Notes: generated by a model from the sequence alone, not told the origin. A stretch of 64,000 nt of DNA from Rhodococcus sp. HNM0569 (GCF_012726205.1 NZ_JAASAE010000002.1:417254-481253), one strand, 5' to 3'. Counted from the stretch's first letter, positions 29,549-40,340 are shown. Numbers and translations: made by a program.

Positions 29549-29964
29549 CTCCGTCCACCTTCCTCGACAGGCGTCCATCGGTTGGATGACGAGGGGACAC
29601 GCAATGGTGGGGGTCCTGGGAGTTGTTGGAACGCGACCTCGATGCTTTCGCCGTGGTTGCCGTTTTCGCCGATGTAGTAGTAGCCGTATCCATTGGCAAT
29701 CGCGTTCATGCGCGCAACCGGAACCGTAGTGCGTCGCGGATCGATTGTGACGATTCGTCGGTGACCGTCGAATCGTGCGTGGAGTTCAGCCTCCTGCGCC
29801 TCTGTCGTCAGCGCGTGCTTTGTGGTGCGCCAACGCAGGAAACGACCGCGGATACCCGAGTTGAGAGCTATCGGGGTTGCGAAGACGATGATGGCCAACA
29901 GCAATACTGTCATCAGTTTCACGACTGGAGATGCGTCGGACAATGCCGCTGCGAGCGGGTTCAT
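29545..29964 (-). CDS. Family B protein (B1): single-pass membrane protein
   Basis: 139 aa from ATG 29964 (ATGA overlap with the A1 stop). Membrane helix about residues 14-34 (VVKLMTVLLLAIIVFATPIAL), then NSGIRGRFLRWR. Cytosolic core: IDPRRTTVPVARMNAIAN, YGYYYIGENGN, VAFQQLPGPPPLRVPS. It has a more charged C-terminus (EEGGRR) than the other copies. Function unknown. Confidence 0.82.
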   Translation of the reverse strand: MNPLAAALSDASPVVKLMTVLLLAIIVFATPIALNSGIRGRFLRWRTTKHALTTEAQEAELHARFDGHRRIVTIDPRRTTVPVARMNAIANGYGYYYIGENGNHGESIEVAFQQLPGPPPLRVPSSSNRWTPVEEGGRR

Positions 29965-30161
29965 AGCGGCGAGAACAATCGCCGGAAGTGGTAGAAGGTG
30001 ATGTCGGAATATGGTCCACGGCGAGATCCCCACGCGAAGACGTAACCATGCTGGTGCGCGATTTGCGCGAGTTCTTCGGGTGGTGGTGACGTCTCGGCCG
30101 TCGTCACGACCAAATCACTGCCGTCGAAGATCCCCGAATAGGGGGCTGGCTCGGGTATCAC
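29961..30161 (-). CDS. Family A protein (A1)
   Basis: 66 aa from GTG 30161, with AGGAGGGG 4 nt upstream and a GTGA overlap with the preceding 216-aa gene. Core: IFDGSDLVV (where most copies have LVEI), PEELAQIAHQHGYVFAWG, SRRG, FYHFRRLF. It is the first gene of the A/B array. Soluble, no signal peptide. Function unknown. Confidence 0.8.
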   Translation of the reverse strand: MIPEPAPYSGIFDGSDLVVTTAETSPPPEELAQIAHQHGYVFAWGSRRGPYSDITFYHFRRLFSPL

Positions 30162-30805
30162 GTTCCCCTCCTGGCACTTCCACTTGATCGGTCGATGTCT
30201 TCATTCCCACGGATGGAGGCGACCATCTGAAGGGCGTGGCCGATGAACCTCGGCCAGTGTTCTCGCGACGACGTACTCATGTCGAGAACGAGCAGTTGCC
30301 CAGTCGAGGTCAACGGCACGAGTGCTTGAAGGTTGTCGCTGGTGGGCGGGAGGCCGGATACCGCGTCTGCGTACGGGTCGTCTTCCGGCATAACGAAGCG
30401 ACCGGCGCGTAAGACGAGGACTGTGGGGCCGCAGTCCAAGTCGCGGTACTGAACCACAGCGTCAGGATTTCCCTCGGAAAGCACAGAAGCGATTGCGCGG
30501 GCGGCTTCGACAGAGGTCGAGTGTCGGTTTCCGAAGTCGGGTACGTGGCGGCCGAGGCTCGATACGGACAGCGTGACGAGTGCGCAGTGGGACGGCCCGA
30601 TTTCGGGATCAGTCAACTGTCCCGCGAATATCACGCCACAGTCGTGAAACGACCTGGCGACTTGCACGAGCGCGTCCGCGATAGTTGGCGACGGGTTCCC
30701 GAACCCCGCGAGGGTTGCGATGAGTTCCGAGTCTGCTGCCTGTTGCTGCTCATCAGCAGTGATCGGTAGGGGAATGAAGCCAGGCGGGATGGCAAGCTGC
30801 AACAT
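30158..30805 (-). CDS. Hypothetical protein of a type VII secretion effector cassette
   Basis: 215 aa from ATG 30805 (GTG 30808 is the alternative; both overlap the stop of the effector gene). No signal peptide or membrane helix. The N-terminus is hydrophobic and proline-rich (IPPGFIPLPI). Further on there are alternating strand and helix segments (HCALVTLSVSSLG, LQALVPLTSTGQLLVLDMST) and a C-terminal HWPRFIGHALQMVASI. Position directly after a type VII substrate suggests a chaperone, secretion-associated or immunity role (inference). I do not recognise the family with confidence. Confidence 0.75.
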   Translation of the reverse strand: MLQLAIPPGFIPLPITADEQQQAADSELIATLAGFGNPSPTIADALVQVARSFHDCGVIFAGQLTDPEIGPSHCALVTLSVSSLGRHVPDFGNRHSTSVEAARAIASVLSEGNPDAVVQYRDLDCGPTVLVLRAGRFVMPEDDPYADAVSGLPPTSDNLQALVPLTSTGQLLVLDMSTSSREHWPRFIGHALQMVASIRGNEDIDRSSGSARRGT

Positions 30806-32028
30806 CACGGTGCCTCACGAACAACATTGACGATCGGGCCGACGACGGGCCCAGTCAATGCCATTGTTGCCAACTCCGTGGGAGTGTCAGGAATCAAGTA
30901 GTTGGAGACATCGTCCGCAATCGTCGTGACGCCGTCTTCCAGACCCGTCATTTTGACGCCCACGGGGACAGCGAGTGCGGTCGCCGCGCTGCCTTTGGTC
31001 AGTCCATCTCCGAGGCGCACGAGATCCTCAGAGCGGGCGAGTTGGGAAGCAGCCTCGGAATAGTCGCCCAGGTTGCGTGCCATGGTGCCCGTGGAGTGGG
31101 CGAGGTCCGCAGACAATCCGATTGCCTTACCCACACCACCGGTGGCGACCCCGAAGGAATCCATGGCAATGGTCGTCCACGTGACGTCTGCGCCTGCGGC
31201 TTTCGCGAGTACGTGCCCAGCGAGCGCGGCGGCGCCGAGTCCGAGAGAGGCGGTGCCGAGCGCCGCGCTGAGCGGCGGGCACCAGAGAGTCAGCGCGGAT
31301 GCGGTGCCCAGGACCGTACTTACGGTCGAGAGCACATTCGACACTTCGTTGATGAGGTCGGCGTTGTCCTTGATGTATTGCCAGACGTCGGCGGCGAGGT
31401 CGGTGATGCCGTCGATGAGTGCCTGGTGGATGCCGAGGAGTTTGTCGAGCAGGCCTTGCTCGGGTGCTTCGTCGGCGGCCTGGCGGAGCAGGCGCGCGGT
31501 GAGGTCGGCGAGTTCGGCATGGCGTTCGAGCAGTGCCTTGGCACGGTCGAGGAGGGCTTCGAGATCGCTGCGTGCTCTCGACAGTTGCGCGACGGCGGCG
31601 TCGAGGCGTGCCTGCGCCGCGGACAGGGCGGCCGCGTCGTCGTACATCCGGCCGGCTTCGGCGAGGCCCGGATTCGTTTCCGCCGCTTCGAGATTGCGAC
31701 GCGCGACGAGCGCTTCGGCTTCGAGCTGGTCGGCTTGCCGCTGCATCGACACGAGGTCGTCGCGCCACGTCCCCAGCGCATCCGATGCGCGGCGCATCGC
31801 GGTGCCCGCGGTGTCGAGGTGTGCGGGCAACTCGCCGACCTTGCTGCGGAACGCCTCGGCGGCCTGGCCGCGCCAGATGCCGTCCGAATACCCGACGCGG
31901 GACAGCGCGTCCTTCGCGGACGTCAAGCGTGCGGCCACCGTGCCCATCTCGACGGACAAGGATGTGACGGTGACGGGATTGCCGGGGGACGGATCGAAGC
32001 CGAGCCCCGGGAACGCCGGCCGGGTCAC
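30805..32028 (-). CDS. Putative type VII (ESX)-secreted protein with WXG motif
   Basis: 407 aa from GTG 32028 (GTGA overlap with the EspC-like stop). The first about 110 residues resemble a type VII secretion-signal domain, with WXG at residues 52-54 (DGIWRGQAAEAFRSKV) in a helical hairpin. Residues about 100-225 are Ala/Leu-rich coiled coil. The C-terminal half is hydrophobic and Gly/Ala-rich (ALGTASLGLGAAALAGHVLA), with no recognisable nuclease or NADase domain. It could be a membrane-active effector or a scaffold. Followed by a chain of overlapping genes. Confidence 0.82.
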   Translation of the reverse strand: MTRPAFPGLGFDPSPGNPVTVTSLSVEMGTVAARLTSAKDALSRVGYSDGIWRGQAAEAFRSKVGELPAHLDTAGTAMRRASDALGTWRDDLVSMQRQADQLEAEALVARRNLEAAETNPGLAEAGRMYDDAAALSAAQARLDAAVAQLSRARSDLEALLDRAKALLERHAELADLTARLLRQAADEAPEQGLLDKLLGIHQALIDGITDLAADVWQYIKDNADLINEVSNVLSTVSTVLGTASALTLWCPPLSAALGTASLGLGAAALAGHVLAKAAGADVTWTTIAMDSFGVATGGVGKAIGLSADLAHSTGTMARNLGDYSEAASQLARSEDLVRLGDGLTKGSAATALAVPVGVKMTGLEDGVTTIADDVSNYLIPDTPTELATMALTGPVVGPIVNVVREAP

Positions 32029-32369
32029 GACAGATCCAGACTCGAGCCGGCAGCCCGAACATCCGGAATGGAGCCGGCGACAGTGTTCATCGAATCGGCA
32101 TTGGCCTGCTCCTGTGCGGCATACAGGTCGCGGGTGGTCTGCAGGCCGGTCGTCATGGCGGCGGTGGACTTCGCGATCTGTTCGATGCCGTACTGCCACT
32201 TGTCGCGGAACTTCTCGGCAGCCGTGTCGAGCGCGCCGCTGCCGAGGTCGCCGCCCTTCGCGTCGGCCAGACGGTCGTTCGCGCTCTTCATGTCCTCGGC
32301 GGCCGACTCGAGCGTGTCGATCAGCCCGCCGAACGCGGCGACGTCGAGATAGAGATCTTCCCCCGGCAC
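32025..32369 (-). CDS. EspC/WXG100-like small secreted partner protein
   Basis: 114 aa from GTG 32369, with AGGGGGAA upstream. It is all-helical and of WXG100 size. The turn region reads DLGSGALDTAAEKFRDKW, the pattern of EspC-type ESX partners rather than a strict Trp-X-Gly. Such proteins pair with the substrate encoded next and carry the secretion signal. A TACCCT -10-like hexamer (32401-32396, complement) in the 62-bp gap before it may be the promoter of the whole island operon. Confidence 0.8.
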   Translation of the reverse strand: MPGEDLYLDVAAFGGLIDTLESAAEDMKSANDRLADAKGGDLGSGALDTAAEKFRDKWQYGIEQIAKSTAAMTTGLQTTRDLYAAQEQANADSMNTVAGSIPDVRAAGSSLDLS

Positions 32370-32431
32370 CTTTCCCCCTTTTGTCCGATCCGGTCAGGGT
32401 AGCGGACCGCGGTGGTGGCGCCGCCGCGGCG

Positions 32432-32905
32432 TCACGCCGGGAACCACGCGCGCTCGTCGTCGCGCAGTGCCTTGTCGAGACGCAGCCGTGAGCTCTCGGT
32501 CATGTCGTCGGGAAGCGCATCGGGGGCGAACCATGCGACCTCGAGGTTCTCGTCGTCGCACACCCGGGCTTCGCCGCCGGTCCACCGGGCCAGGAAGGAG
32601 ACGTCGAGATACTGCGCGACGTCGCCGTTCGGATACGTGACGACGGGGGAGACGTCGACACTCGTGAGGCGCACGATGTCCGCCTGCACACCCGTCTCCT
32701 CCGCGAGTTCGCGGGCAACCGCGTCGGCCGGATTCTCGCCCGGCTCGAGGATCCCGGACACCACGGCCCACTTGCCGTTGTCGGCGCGGCGGGTGAGCAG
32801 CACGCGCCCGTCGCCGTCGAGCACGACGACACTCACCCCGGGCAGCCACAACGGCGCATGCCCGACGTGCGCGCGCAGTTCGCGGACGAACTCGGGGATC
32901 GGCAC
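32432..32905 (-). CDS. Nudix hydrolase
   Basis: 157 aa from GTG 32905. The Nudix box is complete (GILEPGENPADAVARELAEETGV, given here as G-x5-E-x7-REL-x2-EE-x-G). The preceding VSVVVLDGDGRVLLTRR strand is typical of MutT-like enzymes that hydrolyse nucleoside diphosphate derivatives. It begins 1 nt after the FecB-like gene ends, so the two are probably cotranscribed. The substrate cannot be told. Confidence 0.9.
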   Translation of the reverse strand: MPIPEFVRELRAHVGHAPLWLPGVSVVVLDGDGRVLLTRRADNGKWAVVSGILEPGENPADAVARELAEETGVQADIVRLTSVDVSPVVTYPNGDVAQYLDVSFLARWTGGEARVCDDENLEVAWFAPDALPDDMTESSRLRLDKALRDDERAWFPA

Positions 32906-32906
32906 G

Positions 32907-33959
32907 TCAGCTCGCGTATCCGTTGAGCGAGTTACGCACGTCGGTGAGCACGGCGCGCGCCGCGGTGAGACCGTTGCCGCCCCAGACCGTCGCATCGACG
33001 ACGAACACGCGGTTGTCGACGGCGGCCTCGAGGTCCTGCCACTCGTCGCCGTCCATCACCTGTTCACCGTGCTCCTTCGACGCGTCGTCGCTCAGCACGA
33101 CGTACACGAGGTCGCCTTCCGCACGCGCGATGTCGTTCGAGATGTCCGCGTCGACGGCGTCGGTGAGCCGCTGGTCCGCCGGCCTGCGCACACCGACGTC
33201 GGAGAGTACCTGGCCGGCGAAGCTCGCGGGCCCCTCGATCGACAGCGAATCGGCGTCGAACTGCACGAGCGATGCCTGGGTCTGCCCGGCGCCGAGCTCG
33301 GTGCCGAGATCGGCGGCGTCCTTCTCGTAGGACGCGAGCGCGTCGGCGGCGGCCTTGCTGCGCCCGAGCGCGGCGCCCGCGACGGTGAACGAGTTCTTCC
33401 AGTACACCTGGTCGGAGCCGGTGAAGACGGTGGGTGCGACGGCACCGAGCTCGGCAGCCGAGGCTGTCGCGGGATCGGACCCGAGCACCAGATCGGGGTC
33501 GGCGGCGCGGATCGCCTCGACGTCGGGTGCGCCGATCGGTCCGGTGACCGGGATCTCGCGCACGCCGGTGCCGAGGTACTGCGGGTGGCCGCCGGGCAGA
33601 TCACCCGCAGTCGTGCCGACCACCCGCTCCCACAGACCGAGAGCACACACGGCGTCCATCGCGGCGGGATCGAGGACGACGATGCGCTGCGGGTCGTCGG
33701 GCACGACGGACTCGCCACCGGCATGGCTGACGGTGTGAGTGCCCGCGCCGGGCCGGTCGGCGGGAGTGGGATCGGCGCACGCGGCGGTGGTGTCGCGTTC
33801 GATGCCGACGACGGCCGCGCCCGCGATCGCGGTGGTGGTGCGCACGATCGTGCTCGCGTCGTCGCCGGTGCCGTCGGTGGAACACCCGGCCAGGAGGAGG
33901 GCGCCGGCCGCGACGACGGCAGCCGGGATGCGGACGCGGGAGCGCGGGCAGTAAGTCAA
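32907..33959 (-). CDS. Iron-siderophore-type ABC substrate-binding lipoprotein (FecB-like)
   Basis: 350 aa from TTG 33959, the only start that keeps the signal peptide. The lipobox is LLLAGC at about residue 26. The body is a type III periplasmic-binding fold: QRIVVLDPAAMDAVCALGL, DVEAIRAADPDLVLGSDP, and a C-terminal VFVVDATVWGGNG. In M. tuberculosis the equivalent position next to ctaD holds fecB (Rv3044). It probably binds a ferric siderophore or haem at the cell surface; no permease gene is adjacent. Confidence 0.87.
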   Translation of the reverse strand: MTYCPRSRVRIPAAVVAAGALLLAGCSTDGTGDDASTIVRTTTAIAGAAVVGIERDTTAACADPTPADRPGAGTHTVSHAGGESVVPDDPQRIVVLDPAAMDAVCALGLWERVVGTTAGDLPGGHPQYLGTGVREIPVTGPIGAPDVEAIRAADPDLVLGSDPATASAAELGAVAPTVFTGSDQVYWKNSFTVAGAALGRSKAAADALASYEKDAADLGTELGAGQTQASLVQFDADSLSIEGPASFAGQVLSDVGVRRPADQRLTDAVDADISNDIARAEGDLVYVVLSDDASKEHGEQVMDGDEWQDLEAAVDNRVFVVDATVWGGNGLTAARAVLTDVRNSLNGYAS

Positions 33960-34254
33960 GTCGTCGTCTTTCTGTGGACCGGGTCGTTCTGCGGACCATG
34001 TTTTCTGAACGAGCGAAAGGGGCGCACTCAGGCTAGCGGCTCACCGTCGCGACGCCGTTCCTGCGCCCGCGCACAGGCGCAGGACCCGGGAACTACGCAG
34101 GTGGCACCAGTGCCGGAGGGCCGGGGCGCCGCAGAAGTACGACAGTGGGTAGGACCGGGTCGTTGGTCCCTTCCGGCACGGTCTAACATTCGATGAGCGC
34201 AAGCCAGAGACCGTCTGCCTCGACCCCGGGGCCGACGCGCATTCAGGAGGATTA

Positions 34255-35991
34255 GTGACTGCCGTAGCGCCCCAGCCAGTCCAGGAGATAGCTGCAGCGA
34301 GGCCGTACCCGCCGCGGCAGGGACCCAAGGGCTCGTTCGTCTACAAGATGATCACGACGACGGACCCCAAGGTCCTGGGCATCATGTACCTGGTCACGTC
34401 GTTCGCGTTCTTCCTCATCGGCGGTCTCATGGCCCTGCTGATGCGCGCCGAGCTCGCGGTTCCCGGCCTGCAGTTCCTGTCGAACGAGCAGTTCAACCAG
34501 CTGTTCACGATGCACGGCACGATCATGCTGCTCCTGTATGCGACGCCGGTCGTGTTCGCATTCGCGAACTACATCCTTCCGCTGCAGATCGGTGCCCCCG
34601 ACGTCGCGTTCCCGCGTCTGAACGCGTTCAGCTACTGGCTGTACCTGTTCGGGGCGATCATCACGACGGCCGGCTTCATCACTCCCGGCGGCGCGGCCGA
34701 CTTCGGCTGGACCGCCTACTCGCCGCTCACGAGTGCCCTGCACTCGCCCGGCGTGGGTGCCGACCTGTGGATCATGGGTCTCGCGGTCGCCGGTCTCGGC
34801 ACGATCCTCGGTGGCGTCAACTTCATCACCACGGTCATCTGCCTGCGCGCTCCCGGCATGACGATGTTCCGGATGCCGATCTTCACGTGGAACATCTTCA
34901 TCACGGGCATCCTGATCCTGCTTGCGTTCCCGCTGCTGACTGCCGCGTTCATGGGCCTGTTCGTCGACCGTCACCTGGGCGGTCACATCTTCGACCCGGC
35001 CAACGGCGGCGTCATGCTGTGGCAGCACCTCTTCTGGTTCTTCGGCCACCCCGAGGTGTACATCATCGCGCTGCCGTTCTTCGGCATCGTCTCGGAGATC
35101 TTTCCGGTGTTCTCGCGTAAGCCGATCTTCGGCTACTCGGGCCTGGTGTACGCGACGCTCGGCATCGCCGCCCTGTCGATCGCAGTGTGGGCGCACCACA
35201 TGTACGCCACCGGCGCGGTGCTGCTCCCGTACTTCTCGTTCATGACCTTCCTGATCGCGGTGCCCACCGGCGTGAAGATCTTCAACTGGATCGGCACCAT
35301 GTGGAAGGGCCAGCTCACGTTCGAGTCGCCGATGCTGTTCTCGATCGGCTTCCTGGTCACCTTCCTGTTCGGTGGTCTGTCCGGTGTCATCCTCGCGAGC
35401 CCGCCGCTCGACTTCCACGTCACCGACTCGTACTTCGTGGTCGCGCACTTCCACTACGTCGTGTTCGGCACGGTCGTGTTCGCCACCTACGCGGGCATCT
35501 ACTTCTGGTTCCCCAAGATGACCGGCCGCATGATGGACGAGCGTCTCGGCAAGTGGCACTTCTGGACCACCTTCCTCGGCTTCCATCTCACCTTCCTCGT
35601 GCAGCACTGGCTCGGTGCCGAGGGCATGCCGCGTCGCTACGCCGACTACCTGCCGTCGGACGGGTTCACCACGCTCAACACGATCTCGACGATCGGCGCG
35701 TTCGTCCTCGGCGCCTCGACGCTCCCGTTCATCTGGAACGTCTTCAAGAGCTACCGGTACGGCGAGGTGGTCACGGTCGACGACCCGTGGGGCTACGGCA
35801 ACTCCCTCGAATGGGCGACCAGCTGCCCGCCGCCGCGGCACAACTTCACCGAGCTGCCGCGCATCCGCTCGGAGCGGCCCGCGTTCGAGTTGCACTACCC
35901 GCACATGGTCGAGCGCATGCGTGACGAAGCGCACGTCGGTGGCGGTCACGGCGACGGAAAGCCGGGCGCGATGCTCGGCGCCGGTCGCTGA
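34255..35991 (+). CDS. ctaD: Cytochrome c oxidase subunit I (aa3 type)
   Basis: 578 aa from GTG 34255, with AGGAGGA upstream. Twelve membrane helices. Haem and CuB ligands are visible: MHGTIM (haem a), [15 protein letters not shown] with the His-Tyr cross-link, WAHHMYATG (CuB) and AHFHYVVFG (haem a3/haem a). It is the catalytic subunit of the actinobacterial bc1-aa3 supercomplex. The gene stands alone with its own terminator, as in mycobacteria, where ctaC/E lie elsewhere. Confidence 0.97.
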   Translation: MTAVAPQPVQEIAAARPYPPRQGPKGSFVYKMITTTDPKVLGIMYLVTSFAFFLIGGLMALLMRAELAVPGLQFLSNEQFNQLFTMHGTIMLLLYATPVVFAFANYILPLQIGAPDVAFPRLNAFSYWLYLFGAIITTAGFITPGGAADFGWTAYSPLTSALHSPGVGADLWIMGLAVAGLGTILGGVNFITTVICLRAPGMTMFRMPIFTWNIFITGILILLAFPLLTAAFMGLFVDRHLGGHIFDPANGGVMLWQHLFWFFGHPEVYIIALPFFGIVSEIFPVFSRKPIFGYSGLVYATLGIAALSIAVWAHHMYATGAVLLPYFSFMTFLIAVPTGVKIFNWIGTMWKGQLTFESPMLFSIGFLVTFLFGGLSGVILASPPLDFHVTDSYFVVAHFHYVVFGTVVFATYAGIYFWFPKMTGRMMDERLGKWHFWTTFLGFHLTFLVQHWLGAEGMPRRYADYLPSDGFTTLNTISTIGAFVLGASTLPFIWNVFKSYRYGEVVTVDDPWGYGNSLEWATSCPPPRHNFTELPRIRSERPAFELHYPHMVERMRDEAHVGGGHGDGKPGAMLGAGR

Positions 35992-38099
<2,108 letters not shown>

Positions 38100-38102
38100 G
38101 CG

Positions 38103-40289
38103 TCAACCGACGGCCCGGAGCACCAGGAAGGTCGGTCCGGTGAACTGTAGTATCTCGTTGCACTGCAACGGACCCCGCGGGTCGGGTGCACCGTCGGCAC
38201 GCGACGAGTCGAATTCGAGCAGCAGGGTGCCGTAGAACCACTCGGGTCGCGCGAGCGTGATCTCGTGCGGGCCACCCGCATGCGCGACGACGAGCCAGCT
38301 GTCGTCGCCGAGCAGGTGCCCGTCGGCGGTGTGTGAGCGGACGTCGGCGCAATCGATCCACGCCTGGAGAGTTCGTAGCGACCCGTCGTGCCACGAGTGC
38401 TCGGTCATCTCGGTGCCCGTGTCGTCGAACCACACGAGATCAGGATTGCCCCCGCGCGAGCGGCGACCCGTGAAGAACTCCGGCTGGCGCAGCGCGGGCG
38501 CGGCCCGCCGCAAGGCGAGCGCGCGCCGCACGAACGCGATGAGCGTGACGTCGGCGCGGCTCCAGTCGAGTGGCCACGCGTCGGTGCGTGCCGTGCCTGC
38601 GGGCACACAGTACGCATTGTTGTTGCCGCCCCAGCTGTTCCCGAACTCGTCGCCGGAGAGGAGCATCGGCGTGCCGGTCGACAGCAGCAGTGTCGCGAGC
38701 AGAGCCCGCACGTGCCGGGCCCGGGCCGCGAGGATGTCGGGGTCGTCGGTCGGCCCCTCCACCCCGTGGTCGACCGAGTGGTTGTGGTCGGTACCGTCGC
38801 GCCCGTCCTCGCGGTTCGCATCGTTGTGCTTGCGGCGGTACGAGACCAGGTCTGCGACCGTGAATCCGTCGTGCGCGGTGACGTAGTTGATCGACGCCCA
38901 CGGCCGTCGTGGCCCGCCCCACGGCTCGCGAGCATGTCCCACGTGGTGCACGCGGCGCGGCGACCCGAACAGGTCCTCGGAACCGGACACCCGAGACGCC
39001 AGGGGGCCGACGCCGCCGGAACCGGTCCAGAACTCGCGCACGACATCGCGGAAGCGGTCGTTCCACTCGGACCACGGCGGCTCGAACCCACCGACCCGGT
39101 AGCCGTCGGCCGTCGCGTCCCACGGCTCGGCGATCAGCTTGCACCGGGTCAGGACGGGATCGGCGGCGATCGCCGAGAAGACCGCGGCCCGCGGGTCGAA
39201 CTCGCCGCCGCCGCGTCGGCCGAGGGCGGACGCGAGGTCGAACCGGAACCCGTCGACACCGAGCCCGGCCCAGTGGCGGAGGCTGTCGACGATCATCCGC
39301 ACCACGATCGGCGAGCTCGCGTCGAGCGTGTTGCCGCACCCGGTGAGGTCGATGTCGTGGCCGTGCTCGTCGAGCAGGTAGTAGCCGCGTGCGTCGAGTC
39401 CACGCCACGACAGCGTGATGCCGTCGCCGCGTTCTTCGCACGTGTGGTTGTAGACGACGTCGAGGATCACCTCGAGGCCGGCGTCGTGCAGCGCACGCAC
39501 CATGGTCGCGAATTCCGCGATCTCCCGGCCCGGCTCGGCCGCGTAGCCGGGATGGGGTGCGAAGAATCCGGCCGTCGAGTAGCCCCAGTGGTTGCGCATG
39601 CCCCGTGCACGCACCGACTCCTCGGTGAGGCACGCGTGTACCGGCAGCAGTTCGACCGCGGTGACGCCGAGGCCCGTGAGGTACTCGAGCACGCGCGGAT
39701 GCGCGAGACCGAGATAGCTGCCGCGTTCGCGTTCGGGTATGTCCGGGTGGCGTGCGGTGAATGCGCCGACGTGCATCTCGTACACGACGGTGTCCTCCCA
39801 CGGCACCCGCGGATGCGACGGCGTCACCGGGTCGAGCGGTGTCGTGACGACCGACAGCGGGGTGTGGCCGCGCGAGTCGACGGTCGACGGCGCGCCGAAC
39901 GGGTCGTCCTCGAACGACCGAAGCGCAACCGGGTCGCCGACGTCTCCGATGACGCGCGTGCCCCACGGATCGAGCAGCAGCTTGGCGGGATTGAGCCGGA
40001 TCCCGGCACCCGGATCCCACTGGCCGTGGCAGCGGTAGCCGTACCACTGGCCCGGTGCGACGCCGTCGACCTCGCCGTGCCACACGCCGAAGGTCTGCTC
40101 GGGCAGAGCGATGCGGTCCTCGCTGCCGTCCGGCGCGATCAGGCACACCTCGACGCCGTCGGCGTCCGGTGCGTGCACCGCGAACCGCGTACGGTCGCGG
40201 CCGTTCTCGCGGTGGAAGGACGCCCCGAGCGGGTTCGGCGCGCCCGGGAACGCCGGTCGGACCGGGGGTGTGGGTGCTGCATGTGCCAC
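38103..40289 (-). CDS. glgX: Glycogen debranching enzyme (GH13, GlgX type)
   Basis: 728 aa from GTG 40289. An N-terminal CBM48 domain (GASFHRENGRDRTRFAVHAP in part) precedes a TIM barrel with the GH13 regions: DVVYNHTCE, DGFRFDLASALGRR (nucleophile Asp), LIAEPWDA (acid Glu) and YVTAHDGFT. It hydrolyses alpha-1,6 branches of trimmed glycogen. The asymmetric HNHWGYSTAGFFAPHP-like segment matches GlgX/TreX. It converges on the PTH2-like gene with only 3 nt between stops. Confidence 0.94.
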   Translation of the reverse strand: MAHAAPTPPVRPAFPGAPNPLGASFHRENGRDRTRFAVHAPDADGVEVCLIAPDGSEDRIALPEQTFGVWHGEVDGVAPGQWYGYRCHGQWDPGAGIRLNPAKLLLDPWGTRVIGDVGDPVALRSFEDDPFGAPSTVDSRGHTPLSVVTTPLDPVTPSHPRVPWEDTVVYEMHVGAFTARHPDIPERERGSYLGLAHPRVLEYLTGLGVTAVELLPVHACLTEESVRARGMRNHWGYSTAGFFAPHPGYAAEPGREIAEFATMVRALHDAGLEVILDVVYNHTCEERGDGITLSWRGLDARGYYLLDEHGHDIDLTGCGNTLDASSPIVVRMIVDSLRHWAGLGVDGFRFDLASALGRRGGGEFDPRAAVFSAIAADPVLTRCKLIAEPWDATADGYRVGGFEPPWSEWNDRFRDVVREFWTGSGGVGPLASRVSGSEDLFGSPRRVHHVGHAREPWGGPRRPWASINYVTAHDGFTVADLVSYRRKHNDANREDGRDGTDHNHSVDHGVEGPTDDPDILAARARHVRALLATLLLSTGTPMLLSGDEFGNSWGGNNNAYCVPAGTARTDAWPLDWSRADVTLIAFVRRALALRRAAPALRQPEFFTGRRSRGGNPDLVWFDDTGTEMTEHSWHDGSLRTLQAWIDCADVRSHTADGHLLGDDSWLVVAHAGGPHEITLARPEWFYGTLLLEFDSSRADGAPDPRGPLQCNEILQFTGPTFLVLRAVG

Positions 40290-40340
40290 GAAACCGATCC
40301 TGCTGCACCGCGTCGGAGAATGTGCGAGAAGATGGGAGAC

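Larger units (their letters stand above)
27369..30161 (-). repeat. Tandem array of A/B paralogous gene pairs
   Basis: Nine small genes in the order A1 B1 A2 B2 A3 B3 A4 A5 B5. All four B genes keep an identical 18-nt stretch coding GYYYIG (27481-27498, 28373-28390, 29045-29062, 29669-29686), so the array grew by duplication. Sampled 60-nt lines here count 33/60 and 30/60 G+C, well below the flanking genes. Confidence 0.85.

Noticed and set aside
27369..30161. CRISPR-like or satellite repeat explanation for the repeated segments
   Set aside because: The repeats are coding paralogues with conserved protein motifs and irregular spacing, not short direct repeats with spacers.
34100..34190. Attenuator-like hairpin before ctaD
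   Set aside because: The complementary arms (GTGCCGGAGGG and CCCTTCCGGCAC) are imperfect and about 50 nt apart; too weak to list.
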